A DNA stretch of 64,000 nt from positions 248,001-312,000 of the forward strand of contig CAVOGG010000004.1 in NCBI GenBank assembly GCA_963695175.1, written 5' to 3'. This document shows, in pieces, positions 1 to 9,750 of this stretch; position 1 is the stretch's first letter; every line of letters starts with the position of its first letter. Source of the stretch: Fodinibacter sp963695175. GTDB taxonomy: Bacteria; Actinomycetota; Actinomycetes; Actinomycetales; Dermatophilaceae. The translations under genes and the position numbers were made by a program. The notes under the pieces are model-generated. The model was given only the letters and a program-made list of their open reading frames with translations, was not told the DNA's origin and made no database searches.

Positions 1-268
1 GCTGCGCGAGTGGTCCGTGCGGGTCACCATCTTCGAGCAGGGCGACGACACGACGGCCACGGTCGCCCTGCTCGCCGACTCACCCGAGGCGCTCACGGCG
101 AAGGGCACGAGCCGGCGCAGCGGGTCGGACGCCGAGGTCACGCAGATCGGCGACGAGGTCGCGGTCGCGCGGGCCCTGCGCCGGCTGGCCGACCACCTGC
201 TCACCCAGGCCGAGCAGGACATCGAGGCCACCACCGGTGAGCGCGACGTCACCGTCCGGGCCAGGTGA
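1..268 (+). CDS. DUF1876 family protein, 5' end outside window
   Basis: The frame is open from base 2 and ends at a TGA at 266-268, so the gene begins before the window; only a few residues seem to be missing. The visible part starts LREWSVRVTIFEQGDDT and continues with a pattern of alternating charged strands and a helix with ARALRRLADHLL, then a tail DIEATTGE. This matches the short (about 90 residues) actinobacterial DUF1876 proteins, which often sit near stress genes and have no assigned activity. A GTG at 17 is in frame but lies inside the conserved start (WSVRV), so it is not favoured as the true start. Confidence 0.75.
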   Translation, partial: LREWSVRVTIFEQGDDTTATVALLADSPEALTAKGTSRRSGSDAEVTQIGDEVAVARALRRLADHLLTQAEQDIEATTGERDVTVRAR

Positions 269-277
269 GGCCGCGGG

Positions 278-1114
278 TCAGTCCTGGGGAAGGGTCTTCA
301 GCCACTCGGCGATCTTCGGCGCCACCACCTGCGCGTCGTAGATCGAGTCGTGGTCCTCGCCGGGCAGCACGGTGAGGGTGGTGGGGTGCCCCGCCGCGGT
401 CAGGGCGGCGGCGAAGTCGGTGCTGTAGGTCACCGGCACCCGCTCGTCGGCGGTGCCGTGCAGGAGGAGCACGGGCACGTCGGGGTGGTGGGCGGCCAGC
501 AGCAGCGGGTTCGCGGCGTCCTGCTCGGCGGAGGTGGCATCGGGGCGGAAGAGCGCCGACGCCGCGTCGTCGAAGGTGCGGATGTCGTAGGGGCCGGCCA
601 GCCCGACGAAGGCGTTCGCGGTGGCGGGCGGGTCCTCGCAGTGCGGGGCGAACTGCTCGGGGTCGAGGGTGGCCAGAGCGGCGAGGTGAGCGCCGGAGGA
701 GTGCCCGAGCAGCGCCACCCGGGTCGGCTCGATCCCCGCCGCGCGGGCGGTGGCCACGCCGTCGGCGAGCGCGCACAGCACGTCGTCGACGGGCACCGGG
801 AAGACCACACCGTCGCCCGCCGTGCGGATGTGCACCGGCACCGCCAGGACGCCCCGGTCGGCGAGCGCGGCCGCCAGGGGTTGCAGCCCGGTCGGGTCGG
901 CACCGCGCCAGGCCCCACCCGGGATCATCACCAGCACCGGTGCCGAGGTGACACCCCGCGGGACGTGCGGGAAGGCCGGTAGCCCCGGCAGGTAGTCATG
1001 GGATGCCGGTGCGCTGGGGTCGTCGTCGGCAGAGCCGGAGCAGCCGGCGAGGAGGGCGGCGGCAGCCAGGACGGCGGCGAGCACGGCGACGGTTCGGGAG
1101 GTGCGCCTCGCCAC
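278..1114 (-). CDS. Secreted alpha/beta hydrolase lipoprotein
   Basis: Predicted membrane-anchored hydrolase of 278 residues. From the GTG at 1114 the N-terminus has arginines, a hydrophobic run and a lipobox LLAGC with Cys25, so it is probably exported and lipid-modified. The body is an esterase/lipase-like alpha/beta hydrolase: an oxyanion-type PGGAW segment near residue 66, nucleophile motif GHSSG with Ser139, Asp223 in GTADERVP and His255 in GEDHDS form a full catalytic triad. A longer start at 1177 would put 21 hydrophilic residues ahead of the signal peptide and is less likely. Substrate cannot be read from sequence. It runs convergently with the DUF1876 gene. Confidence 0.8.
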   Translation of the reverse strand: MARRTSRTVAVLAAVLAAAALLAGCSGSADDDPSAPASHDYLPGLPAFPHVPRGVTSAPVLVMIPGGAWRGADPTGLQPLAAALADRGVLAVPVHIRTAGDGVVFPVPVDDVLCALADGVATARAAGIEPTRVALLGHSSGAHLAALATLDPEQFAPHCEDPPATANAFVGLAGPYDIRTFDDAASALFRPDATSAEQDAANPLLLAAHHPDVPVLLLHGTADERVPVTYSTDFAAALTAAGHPTTLTVLPGEDHDSIYDAQVVAPKIAEWLKTLPQD

Positions 1115-1278
1115 CAGACCACCCCCCACCCCGTCGGAGCGCTCGTTGCGCCCCCATGCCACCAGTATCGGCTCCACTCGCTCGAGGTCCTACTGCGCGT
1201 GGCGTAAAGCACCACCGGGCGGACCGTGGCGGCAGCATGGCTGGTGGACGAGACGACGAGAGACGAGGGGACGACGAC

Positions 1279-1881
1279 ATGCCCGAGCTGATGGTCGACC
1301 TGATCACCTCCCTGGACGGCTACGCCGCCGCCGAGGGCTGGCCCGGCTGGTGGGGCCTCGAGGGGCCGGAGTACCTCGGCTGGCTGGAGGAGCAACCCGA
1401 GGGCGCCTACGAGGTGCTGCTGGGCGCGACGACCTACCGCCTGATGTCACAGATGTCGACGGATGCCGCCGGAGGTCAGGGTGAGTACCGGCCCGACGAG
1501 GCCGAGAGCCTGACCGGGCTCGACGCGGTGCCGAAGGTGGTGTTCTCCTCCACGCTGCGCGAGCCGTTGGCCTGGCCGAACACCCGCCTGGTCAGCACCG
1601 ACCCGGTCGAGGCGGTGCGCGCGATGAAGCGCGACGGCAGCACCTCGATGCGCACCCTGGGCAGCCTCACCCTGTGCCGCTCACTGCTCGCTGCGGGGTT
1701 GGTCGACCGGTTCCGGCTGGTCGTCTTCCCGGTCGTCACCGGCGCCACCGGTCGGGAGCGGGTGTACGACGGCTACCCCGACGTGGCCCTGGAGCTGGTC
1801 GAGAGCCGCACCTTCGACGGCCGCTCGCAGCTGCTCGAGTACGTGCCGACCGTGCTGAAGGGGCCGCCGGGCGCCGGCTGA
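1279..1881 (+). CDS. Dihydrofolate reductase family protein (RibD C-terminal-like)
   Basis: A 200-residue protein of the RibD C-terminal/DHFR-like fold, which binds NADPH and reduces pteridine- or pyrimidine-like substrates in characterised members. Visible hallmarks are the opening strand with SLDGYAAAEG, LLGATTYRLM near residue 56, VVFSSTL, the glycine segment MRTLGSLTLCRSLLAAGLVD and the closing strand ELVESRTFDG. The frame extends upstream to 1003, but the ATG at 1279 has a GAGGGG ribosome site about 8 bases before it and starts at the conserved strand. Many actinobacteria carry several such paralogs without known substrates; it is not a folate-pathway folA by context. Confidence 0.85.
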   Translation: MPELMVDLITSLDGYAAAEGWPGWWGLEGPEYLGWLEEQPEGAYEVLLGATTYRLMSQMSTDAAGGQGEYRPDEAESLTGLDAVPKVVFSSTLREPLAWPNTRLVSTDPVEAVRAMKRDGSTSMRTLGSLTLCRSLLAAGLVDRFRLVVFPVVTGATGRERVYDGYPDVALELVESRTFDGRSQLLEYVPTVLKGPPGAG

Positions 1882-1901
1882 CCCGTGGGACAGTTGGCCC
1901 C

Positions 1902-2882
1902 ATGTCCCTGCGCCGTGTCGACCGAGCCGTCGCGGACTACACGGCACTGCGGCCCCGGCTGCTCCCCGCGACCGACGAGTTCGTCGCGCTGGTCACCGGC
2001 ACGATCGACGACGCGGGCATCAACTACCTCAGCGTGACCGGACGCACCAAGACCATCGGGTCGTTCGCCGCCAAGGCTCGCGGCGTGCTGGCCGCCGACG
2101 GCGGCGCCGACCCGCTGCGGGGGGTGACCGACCAGGTCGGGGTGCGCGTCATCACCTACGTGCAGCGCGACATCGACGCGGTCGCCGGTCTGCTCGCCGA
2201 GCAGTTCACCGTGCTCGACGACCGCGACCTCGGTGAGGAGACCGCCGCCGCCGGGCGGTTCGGCTACGCGAGCCGGCACCTGCTGGTGTCGCGGGCGCCG
2301 GGCGAGCCCACGGCCTACGACCCGCTGTTCTGCGCCTCGATCCAGCTGCGCACGGTGCTACAGCACGCGTGGGCGGAGTTCGAGCACGACATCCGATACA
2401 AGGGCACCGTGCCGCCGGAGCAGGTCCCAGACCTCGACCGGCGGTTCACCCTGGCGGCGGGGCTGCTCGAGCTGGCCGACAAGGAGTTCGAGGCGATCCG
2501 CGACCGGCTCCAGGCCGGCCTGGGCGACAGCGACGTCGACGGGGGCGACGAGCACGACCCGCGGATCAGCTCGCAGGAGCTCGCGACCTTCCTCGCCGGG
2601 CGCTACTCGAGCGCCGGGTGGTCGCGCACCGAGCACTACGAGTGGATCTCCGGCCTGCTGCTCGAGCTCGGCATCGCCTCGCTCGACGAGCTGAGCTCGA
2701 CGCTGCGCGACGTCGACAGCGCGGCGGTCACCGCGGCCATGGACTACCGGTACCCGCCGGGGGCGGTGCGGCGGCTCGACGACGACCTGCTCTCGCGCTT
2801 CGGCGACACCTACGTCGCGCTGCACGGCAACGCGCACCGCCGTGAGTCGCTGGAGTCCCGCCGCTCGCACCTGCCCGGCTGA
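1902..2882 (+). CDS. RelA/SpoT-domain GTP pyrophosphokinase family protein
   Basis: A 326-residue single-domain alarmone-synthetase-like protein. The Rel/Spo nucleotidyltransferase pattern is visible: RTKTIGSFAAKA (substrate-binding basic loop), a DQVGVRVITYVQRD strand with catalytic-region Asp, GYASRHLLV and the block SIQLRTVLQHAWAEFEHDI, typical of the (p)ppGpp synthetase core. There is no HD hydrolase, TGS or ACT domain, so it is not the long Rel protein. The C-terminal about 130 residues are helical and not recognised. ATG 1902 follows the previous stop by 20 bases. Likely role is small-alarmone synthesis; activity is inferred from fold only. Confidence 0.8.
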   Translation: MSLRRVDRAVADYTALRPRLLPATDEFVALVTGTIDDAGINYLSVTGRTKTIGSFAAKARGVLAADGGADPLRGVTDQVGVRVITYVQRDIDAVAGLLAEQFTVLDDRDLGEETAAAGRFGYASRHLLVSRAPGEPTAYDPLFCASIQLRTVLQHAWAEFEHDIRYKGTVPPEQVPDLDRRFTLAAGLLELADKEFEAIRDRLQAGLGDSDVDGGDEHDPRISSQELATFLAGRYSSAGWSRTEHYEWISGLLLELGIASLDELSSTLRDVDSAAVTAAMDYRYPPGAVRRLDDDLLSRFGDTYVALHGNAHRRESLESRRSHLPG

Positions 2883-2931
2883 ATGGGTGGTGCGAGGCGA
2901 CGGGACTCTCGGCGCCGGCATCCGGCTGCGG

Positions 2932-3753
2932 CTACTTGACCTCGGAGCGACGCACGATGAACAGGCCGACGGCCAGCGGCAGGAGGAACCAGATGGTGCC
3001 CGACACCGCGAGCTGCTGCCACTGCTCGCCGCTCATGCTTCCGTTGAACAGCATGTTGCGGGCGTTGGCGTAGTCGATCCAGGGCCGCACGTCCGCGAAC
3101 CACGAGGCGTTGGCGGCGAGCAGCTCGACGAGCGGGGGCAGCACCAGGCTGTAGACGAAGTAGGCGACGATCGCGCCGGCCGAGTTGCGGATCAGCACGC
3201 CGAGCATGAAGCCGAAGAGCATCCCGAGCACGCTGCCGAGCACGATGAGCGCGAACTCGGTGGCGGTGACGTTCCAGACCGGGTCGAGGCCGGTGACGAG
3301 GCTGCCGACGAGGGTGCCGAGCGCTCCGACGACGAGTGCGACGAACATCGCGACGACCCCGACGCCTACTGCCGCGATGAACTTGGCCCACAGCACCCGG
3401 CCGCGGCGCGGCACGAGCGTGAACGTGGTCAAACCGCTGCGCTGGCTCCACTCGCTGGTGACGGCGAGGATGCCGATGATCGGCAGGATGATCGTCATCG
3501 GGATGCCGACGGCCGCGGCGAAGTTGTCGTAGGTCTGCTGGTCGTCGGGCGCGAAGACGATGATCGCGGCAGTCGCGAGCACGCTGGTGATGAGGATGCT
3601 CGCCATCAGCCAGAAGCCCGAGCGGGTGTCGAACATCTTGCGCAGCTCGACGCCGACCAGCCGGCTGAGCGGGATGCGGGCGGATGCCGTGCGGCTGCGT
3701 CCGCGGCCGGCTGCCACCTCGGCCGTGGCCGGGAGGACGGTGGTGGTGGTCAT
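2932..3753 (-). CDS. ABC-2 type transporter permease
   Basis: A 273-residue membrane protein with about six hydrophobic segments (for example SGFWLMASILITSVLATAA, PMTIILPIIGILAV, FALIVLGSVLGMLFGFMLG and a final GTIWFLLPLAVGLFIV). The segment EWSQRSGLTTFTLVP is typical of bacterial ABC-2 permeases of the CcmB/YhaP/bacitracin-efflux type. Its start codon overlaps the stop of the upstream ATPase by four bases (ATGA), so the two are translationally coupled and form an exporter. The transported compound is unknown. The N-terminal 25 residues are basic and cytoplasmic. Confidence 0.85.
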   Translation of the reverse strand: MTTTTVLPATAEVAAGRGRSRTASARIPLSRLVGVELRKMFDTRSGFWLMASILITSVLATAAIIVFAPDDQQTYDNFAAAVGIPMTIILPIIGILAVTSEWSQRSGLTTFTLVPRRGRVLWAKFIAAVGVGVVAMFVALVVGALGTLVGSLVTGLDPVWNVTATEFALIVLGSVLGMLFGFMLGVLIRNSAGAIVAYFVYSLVLPPLVELLAANASWFADVRPWIDYANARNMLFNGSMSGEQWQQLAVSGTIWFLLPLAVGLFIVRRSEVK

Positions 3754-4649
3754 GCTGCTGCTCCTTCACGCTGGGTGTCTGCAGTGAGCTCGAGGAACAT
3801 CTCCTCGAGCCCGGCGCCGTCGGCGGCGCGGAGCTCGGTCAGGGCCAGACCCGCGCCGAGCGCGACCTGCCCGACCTGCTCGGGGGTGGCGTCGGTGTGC
3901 ACGCTGCCGTCGGCGTGGGTGACCGTGAGGCCGGCCCGCTCCAGGGCGGCCACGAGGGCCGGGAGGTCCCGGGCGCGGGCGATGGTGCCGGCGGAGGCGA
4001 GCAGCTCGGCCTTGGTGCCCTGCGCGACGATCCGGCCGTTGCCGATGACGACGAGGTCGTCGGCGATGACCTCGATCTCGTGCAGCAGGTGCGACGAGAG
4101 CAGCACCGTGCCACCGGCGTCGGCGTAGCCACGCAGCAGGTCACGCATCCAGCGGATGCCGGCCGGGTCGAGCCCGTTGGCCGGCTCGTCGAGGATGAGC
4201 ACGTGCGGGTCGCCGAGGAGGGCGGCACCGATGCCCAGGCGCTGGCGCATGCCGAGGGAGTAGTTGCGCACCCGGCGGTCGGCCTCGTCGTCGGTCAGGC
4301 TGACCAGGTCGAGCATCTCCTTCACCCGCGACTTGGGCAGGCCCATGGTGCGCTGCACCAGGGTGAGGATCTCGCGGCCGGTGCGGCCGGCGTGCTGGGC
4401 CGAGGCGTCGAGCAGCACGCCGACCTCGGTGCCGGGGTTGGGCAGGTCGACGAACCGACGGCCGTCGATCGTGGCGGTGCCCGAGGTGGCCGGGGTGAGG
4501 CCGACCATGATCCGCATGGTGGTGGACTTGCCGGCCCCGTTGGGACCGAGGAAGCCGGTGACCCGGCCGGTGGCCGCGGTGAAGGTGACGTCGTCGACTG
4601 CGGTCAGGCCGCGGCCGTAGGTCTTGGTGAGGGATTCGACAGTGATCAT
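3750..4649 (-). CDS. ABC transporter ATP-binding protein (exporter)
   Basis: A 299-residue ABC ATPase, the partner of the downstream permease. Walker A GPNGAGKST lies at 35-43, the signature YSLGMRQRLG near 130-139 and Walker B LILDEPANGLDP near 151-162, with a switch His in SSHLLHE. The C-terminal about 80 residues form the extra domain seen in the antibiotic/lantibiotic-type and NatA-type ATPases. Two in-frame ATGs are possible, 4658 and 4649; the second gives the usual MITVESLTKTYG opening. No clear ribosome site is visible at either. The frame is open further upstream but lacks conservation. Confidence 0.85.
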   Translation of the reverse strand: MITVESLTKTYGRGLTAVDDVTFTAATGRVTGFLGPNGAGKSTTMRIMVGLTPATSGTATIDGRRFVDLPNPGTEVGVLLDASAQHAGRTGREILTLVQRTMGLPKSRVKEMLDLVSLTDDEADRRVRNYSLGMRQRLGIGAALLGDPHVLILDEPANGLDPAGIRWMRDLLRGYADAGGTVLLSSHLLHEIEVIADDLVVIGNGRIVAQGTKAELLASAGTIARARDLPALVAALERAGLTVTHADGSVHTDATPEQVGQVALGAGLALTELRAADGAGLEEMFLELTADTQREGAAA

Positions 4650-4815
4650 GTCGAGCATCGTCGTCGGGCGCGCGGTGCGGCCGCATCGGGGAGACACCTG
4701 ACAACGACCCTGAGTCGACCCTGAGGCGCCTCGGGATCGCGGCGCGGACCGGAGCTGTCCACAGGCGCGCGCACGTTCCCGGCATCCGGGTCCGAAGTCA
4801 CGGCACCATGGACCG

Positions 4816-5283
4816 ATGACAGAGCAGCGCACCGTCCACCAGCTCCGGGTCGTCGTCGAGGTCGACGACTACGACGCGGCCGTCGCCTTCTACCGCGACG
4901 TGCTCGGGATGCCCGAGCTCGCGGCGTTCGCCGAGGGCGGTGACGACCGGGTGGCGATCCTCGACGCCGGCCGCGCCACGCTCGAGCTGGCCAGCCCGGC
5001 CCACCGGCAGAGCATCGACCGGGTCGAGGCGCAGGGGCTGACCAGCCCGCGGATCCGGCTCGCGCTCGAGGTCGACGACACGGCGGGGCAGACCCACCGG
5101 CTCGTCGAGGCCGGTGCCGCGCTGGTCGCCGAGCCGGTCATGACCCCGTGGCGGTCCCTGAACTCACGGCTCGACGCCCCGGCCGGCCTGACCATCACCC
5201 TGTTCCAGGAGACCGAGGACGCCGCCACCCGAACCGCCCGGGAGGGCTTCGCCCGTGACGACGAGCGCGACGGGCGCGACTGA
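4816..5283 (+). CDS. VOC family protein (glyoxalase/dioxygenase superfamily)
   Basis: A 155-residue single-domain vicinal-oxygen-chelate protein. It opens LRVVVEVDDYDAAVAFYRDVLGM and contains the second beta-alpha-beta half with LEVDDTAGQTHRLVEAGAALV. A candidate metal ligand His lies at the start (VHQLRVVVEV) and a Glu in the second half; the last strand ends ITLFQETED. Such proteins include glyoxalases, resistance proteins and dioxygenases, and nothing here separates these. It is monocistronic between the exporter and dnaB, which both run the other way. Confidence 0.8.
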   Translation: MTEQRTVHQLRVVVEVDDYDAAVAFYRDVLGMPELAAFAEGGDDRVAILDAGRATLELASPAHRQSIDRVEAQGLTSPRIRLALEVDDTAGQTHRLVEAGAALVAEPVMTPWRSLNSRLDAPAGLTITLFQETEDAATRTAREGFARDDERDGRD

Positions 5284-5324
5284 CGGCATCCGGTGTCGTT
5301 GCGGCACCGGGCCTGCGGGGTCGC

Positions 5325-6698
<1,374 letters not shown>

Positions 6699-7151
6699 CC
6701 GCTCAACCCCTCACGTCCGGCGTGCGCCGGGCTCGATGTGCCACTGTGGCGGCGGGACCGGGCCGGCCCTGGACACAGCACACCAGAGCCCACCGACAAC
6801 CCGCCGCGGCTCACCGTAGGCGTACCGGACCCGAACCCCAAGCCCTGCGAACGACCTCGGCCGAACGGCTGTGCACAAGCTGGGGACAACGTGTGCAAAA
6901 CGCCCGGTTGCCGTGTGCACAGCCGGTGGAGAAGCCTGTGGACCATGCCCGGGCCGGCCCCCGCCCAGCACGCTGACCTGCACCGACGCCGTCCACCCCT
7001 GTGCATCCGAGAAAGTTTCGGGCGTGTCACGGTCCACATGACCCGGGTCACATCCCCCAGCCGTCAGGCCTTGCTACTCGTTGGTAGCACGAGTCACGGG
7101 TGCCTCGTCCGCCCGGCGTGCCCTGTGGTGCTGGCGATCTGCGGCGCGGCC
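6699..7151. promoter_or_regulatory. dnaB upstream region with DnaA-box-like nonamers and palindromes
   Basis: A 453-base gap with no supported gene. It carries several near matches to the actinobacterial DnaA box TTGTCCACA: minus-strand TTGTGCACA at 6870-6878, minus TTGTCCCCA at 6881-6889, minus TGGTCCACA at 6937-6945 (each one mismatch) and plus CGGTCCACA at 7030-7038 (two mismatches). A perfect 12-base palindrome TGACCCGGGTCA lies at 7039-7050. At 7072-7094 two interleaved inverted repeats (TGCTAC/GTAGCA and ACTCGT/ACGAGT) resemble an operator or weak terminator. Function as a DnaA-responsive region is inference. Confidence 0.4.
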
Positions 7152-7427
7152 TCAGCCGGCCCGTCCGTACCGCTCGGCCGTGCGGGCGCGGGCCTTGGCG
7201 GCCTCGACCTCGCGGTCCTTGGGCGGGGCCGTCGTGACGAGCGCGCCGAGCAGGTGGGCAGTCGCGTGGGCGACCTCCTCGACGGCCCGGTCGAAGGCCT
7301 CCTGGTTCGCGGCGGACGGCTTGGTCGTGCCGCTCACCTTGCGCACGTACTGCAGGGCGGCGGCGCGCATCTCATCGGTCGTGGCCGGGGGCGCGAAGTT
7401 GTTCAGCGGTCGGATGTTTCGGCACAT
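7152..7427 (-). CDS. DUF2277 family protein
   Basis: A 91-residue protein beginning MCRNIRPLNNFAPPATTDEMRAAA and containing YVRKVSGTTKPS and LLGALVTTAPPKDREVEAAKA. This is the full, well-conserved DUF2277 pattern found in actinobacteria and proteobacteria, with an invariant Cys2; no function is established. The start looks leaderless: TACCGT (7439-7434 on the minus strand) lies six bases before the ATG and there is no purine-rich ribosome site. Confidence 0.88.
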   Translation of the reverse strand: MCRNIRPLNNFAPPATTDEMRAAALQYVRKVSGTTKPSAANQEAFDRAVEEVAHATAHLLGALVTTAPPKDREVEAAKARARTAERYGRAG

Positions 7428-7557
7428 GCGTCAACGGTAAACCGGTCCACCGACCCGCGGCATGCTCGCGACGCCCCGCACGGCATCCGGATACGGCGAA
7501 GGAAGGGCAGCCGAACCTCACCTGAAAGTTGGACGCGACGAGACCATGATGTGGGTC

Positions 7558-8784
7558 ATGAGGACCCTCACTGTCGAGGAGCTGGGCCGCCACTTCGCCT
7601 CCCTGCCGGGCAAGCCCCGGGTCGTCGTCTCCGGGAACCATGCCGTTCCGTGGCCGGCCGTGCGGGCACTCGACGAGAACAAGGACACGTACACGCTGCA
7701 CGCGCTCAACGCGCCGCCCGGCATCCCCGACCGCGAGGGCGTGACCGCGGAGACGTGCTTCGTCGGGTCCGGAATGCGGCGGCACCGCGACCTGTCGTAC
7801 GTGCCGAGCCGGCTGTCGCTGGTGCCGGTGCTGCTGCAGCGGCGGATCCCCCCTGACGTCGTCATCGTGCACTGCGCGCCGCCGCGTGACGGCCAGCTCA
7901 GCCTCGGCATCGAGGTCAACGTGCTCCCGGCCGCGATCGAAGGGTGCCGGCAGCGTTCCGGTCGCGTGGTGGCCGTCATCAACGACCAGATGCCGTACAC
8001 CTTCGGCGACGCGCAGATCCCGGTCGAGGCCGTCGACGTCGCGATCGAGGTCTCCGAGCCGCTGCCCGCGCACGACCCGGTCGCGCCGGACGCCGACAGC
8101 CTGGCCATCGGCGGGCGGGTGGCCAGCCGGGTCAGCGACGGCGCCACCCTGCAGATGGGCATCGGTGGGGTCCCGGACGCGACGCTCAACGCGCTGACCG
8201 GTCGCCGCAGCCTGCGGGTGTGGACCGAGATGTTCTCCGACGGCGTGCTCGAGCTCGACCGGGTGGGCGCGCTCGACGAGCACCACCCCCTCACCGCGTC
8301 CTTCGTCTTCGGCTCGCGCGAGCTCTACGACTGGCTCGACGGCAACCACCGGGTGCGGATGATGCGCACCGAGCACACCAACGACCCCGGCCTGATCGCC
8401 CAGCAGCGGATGATGACCTCGGTCAACACCGCGCTCGAGGTCGACCTGTTCGGCCAGGCCAACGCGTCGCGGATCAACGCCCGCATCTACTCCGGGTTCG
8501 GCGGGCAGACCGACTTCATCGTCGGGGCGCTGCACTCCTCGGGTGGGCAGTCGTTCATCGCGCTGCGCTCGTGGCACCCCAAGGCCGACGTGTCGACGGT
8601 CGTGCCGCTCGTCGACGAGCCGGTCACGAGCTTCCAGCAGAGCGCGATCGTCACCGAGCACGGCATCGCCGAGCTGTGGGGCTACGACCAGCAGGCCCAG
8701 TGCCGGCACATCATCCGCGACGCGGCCCACCCGCGGGTGCGCGACGAGCTGTGGGAGGAAGCCGCGCACCTCGGGCTCGCCTGA
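7558..8784 (+). CDS. Acetyl-CoA hydrolase/4-hydroxybutyrate CoA-transferase family protein
   Basis: A 408-residue CoA-transferase of the acetyl-CoA hydrolase/transferase family. These enzymes swap CoA between acyl-CoA and a carboxylate through a glutamyl-CoA intermediate. The predicted active-site Glu224 lies in TEMFSDG, after a glycine-rich LQMGIGGVPDA segment, and the C-terminal half has NARIYSGFGGQTDFIVGA and the late motif VTEHGIAELWG. In-frame ATGs exist at 7546, 7549 and 7558; the last begins MRTLTVEELG as expected and none has a strong ribosome site. The substrate (acetate, propionate, succinate or 4-hydroxybutyrate) is not decided by context. Confidence 0.85.
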   Translation: MRTLTVEELGRHFASLPGKPRVVVSGNHAVPWPAVRALDENKDTYTLHALNAPPGIPDREGVTAETCFVGSGMRRHRDLSYVPSRLSLVPVLLQRRIPPDVVIVHCAPPRDGQLSLGIEVNVLPAAIEGCRQRSGRVVAVINDQMPYTFGDAQIPVEAVDVAIEVSEPLPAHDPVAPDADSLAIGGRVASRVSDGATLQMGIGGVPDATLNALTGRRSLRVWTEMFSDGVLELDRVGALDEHHPLTASFVFGSRELYDWLDGNHRVRMMRTEHTNDPGLIAQQRMMTSVNTALEVDLFGQANASRINARIYSGFGGQTDFIVGALHSSGGQSFIALRSWHPKADVSTVVPLVDEPVTSFQQSAIVTEHGIAELWGYDQQAQCRHIIRDAAHPRVRDELWEEAAHLGLA

Positions 8785-8832
8785 GGCCCGCTCGCCCCTC
8801 GCTGGGCTTGACCTTCGCCACTTCCTCGCGTT

Positions 8833-8872
8833 GAGTGCGGAAATGGTCTCCATGACAACCACTTCCGCACTC
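8833..8872 (+). promoter_or_regulatory. Inverted repeat enclosing the start codon of the AlkD-like gene
   Basis: The arms GAGTGCGGAAATGG (8833-8846) and CCACTTCCGCACTC (8859-8872) pair over 14 positions with one mismatch that would be a G-U pair in RNA. The 12-base loop TCTCCATGACAA contains the likely ATG of the repair gene at 8852. The structure could be an RNA hairpin presenting the start codon or a protein-binding DNA palindrome at the promoter. No ribosome site precedes the ATG. Confidence 0.6.
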
Positions 8873-9571
8873 GACGCGGGACTTGTCGGGGCGGTGCGGG
8901 CTGCGCTCGCGGGTGCCGGAGACCCGGAGCGGGCCGCCGGGCAGCAGGCCTACATGAAGTCGTCGCTGCCGTACCGGGGCCTCACCTCTGGGGAGCTGCG
9001 GGTCCTCCTGCGTCCGTTGCTCGCCGACCCGGCGCTGGCCCCGGCGTCGCGGGCGGAGTGGGAGGCGGACGTGCGGGCGCTGTGGGACCACGCGACCCAC
9101 CGGGAGGAGCGCTACGCCGCGCTGGCGGTGACTGCCCACCGGGCGGCTCGGCCCTGGCAGGACCCGGCGGCACTCGGGCTGTACCGGCACCTGGTCGAGA
9201 CCGGCGCCTGGTGGGACTACGTCGACCTGGTCGCTGCCGACCGGGTCGGCCCGATCCTGTTGCGGCACAGGCCGATCGTGACGCCGATGATGCGTGCGGA
9301 TGCCGTGGACGCCCACCTCTGGGTGCGCCGCACCGCCATCCTCGCGCAGCTGAAGCACCGCGAGGAGACCGACCTCGACCTGCTGTCCGACGTCATCGAC
9401 GCCAACCTCGAGGGGTCGACCTTCGGGAGCGAGTTCTTCATCCGCAAGGCGATCGGGTGGGCGCTGCGTCAGCACGCGCGCGTCGACCCCGACTGGGTCA
9501 GGGCCTTCGTCGAGGCGCGCGGCGACCGGCTGAGCGGCCTGTCCCGACGCGAGGCCCTCAAACACCTCTGA
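8852..9571 (+). CDS. DNA alkylation repair protein, AlkD-like HEAT-repeat family
   Basis: A 239-residue all-helical protein of the DNA_alkylation family. AlkC/AlkD enzymes wrap HEAT-like repeats around DNA and excise positively charged alkyl purines. Visible blocks are GQQAYMKSSLPYRGL, YAALAVTAHRAARPW, VETGAWWDYVDLVAADRVG, WVRRTAILAQLKHREETD and the strongly conserved SEFFIRKAIGWALRQHARVDP. The WDYVD and FIRKAIGW motifs hold the Trp/Asp/Arg residues used by AlkD to read damaged bases. ATGs at 8843 and 8852 are both in frame; the second sits in the loop of the inverted repeat. It is transcribed alone after the CoA-transferase gene. Confidence 0.88.
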   Translation: MTTTSALDAGLVGAVRAALAGAGDPERAAGQQAYMKSSLPYRGLTSGELRVLLRPLLADPALAPASRAEWEADVRALWDHATHREERYAALAVTAHRAARPWQDPAALGLYRHLVETGAWWDYVDLVAADRVGPILLRHRPIVTPMMRADAVDAHLWVRRTAILAQLKHREETDLDLLSDVIDANLEGSTFGSEFFIRKAIGWALRQHARVDPDWVRAFVEARGDRLSGLSRREALKHL

Positions 9572-9608
9572 CCCGCCGCCTCTTCGCCACGACCCACCCA
9601 CCCATTCT

Positions 9609-9700
9609 GCGAAGTCAGGAGCACTTCGCCGAGTCATGGCCATATACGGCCCTGCCTCGGCGAGAACCACCTGAGCCCGCGAAATGCTCCTGACTTCGCC
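9609..9700 (+). repeat. 92-bp palindromic intergenic repeat, copy 1
   Basis: This element is about 87% identical (80 of 92 positions by hand alignment) to the reverse complement of 10786-10877. Its outer 20-base arms, starting GCGAAGTCAGGAGCACTTCG, pair with the far end with one mismatch, and a second inner palindrome lies between them, so it could fold into a cruciform or two nested hairpins. It sits between the ends of the AlkD-like gene and the nuclease-fold gene. Confidence 0.85.
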
Positions 9701-9750
9701 CGGAGAGCCGGATCAGCGGAGCAAGGCCCGTATGCAGGACAACGGCCGTC

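Noticed and set aside
1902..2882. RelA/SpoT-domain protein considered as a toxSAS toxin
   Set aside because: No small antitoxin gene lies next to it and the sequence looks like the widespread stand-alone synthetase-like family.
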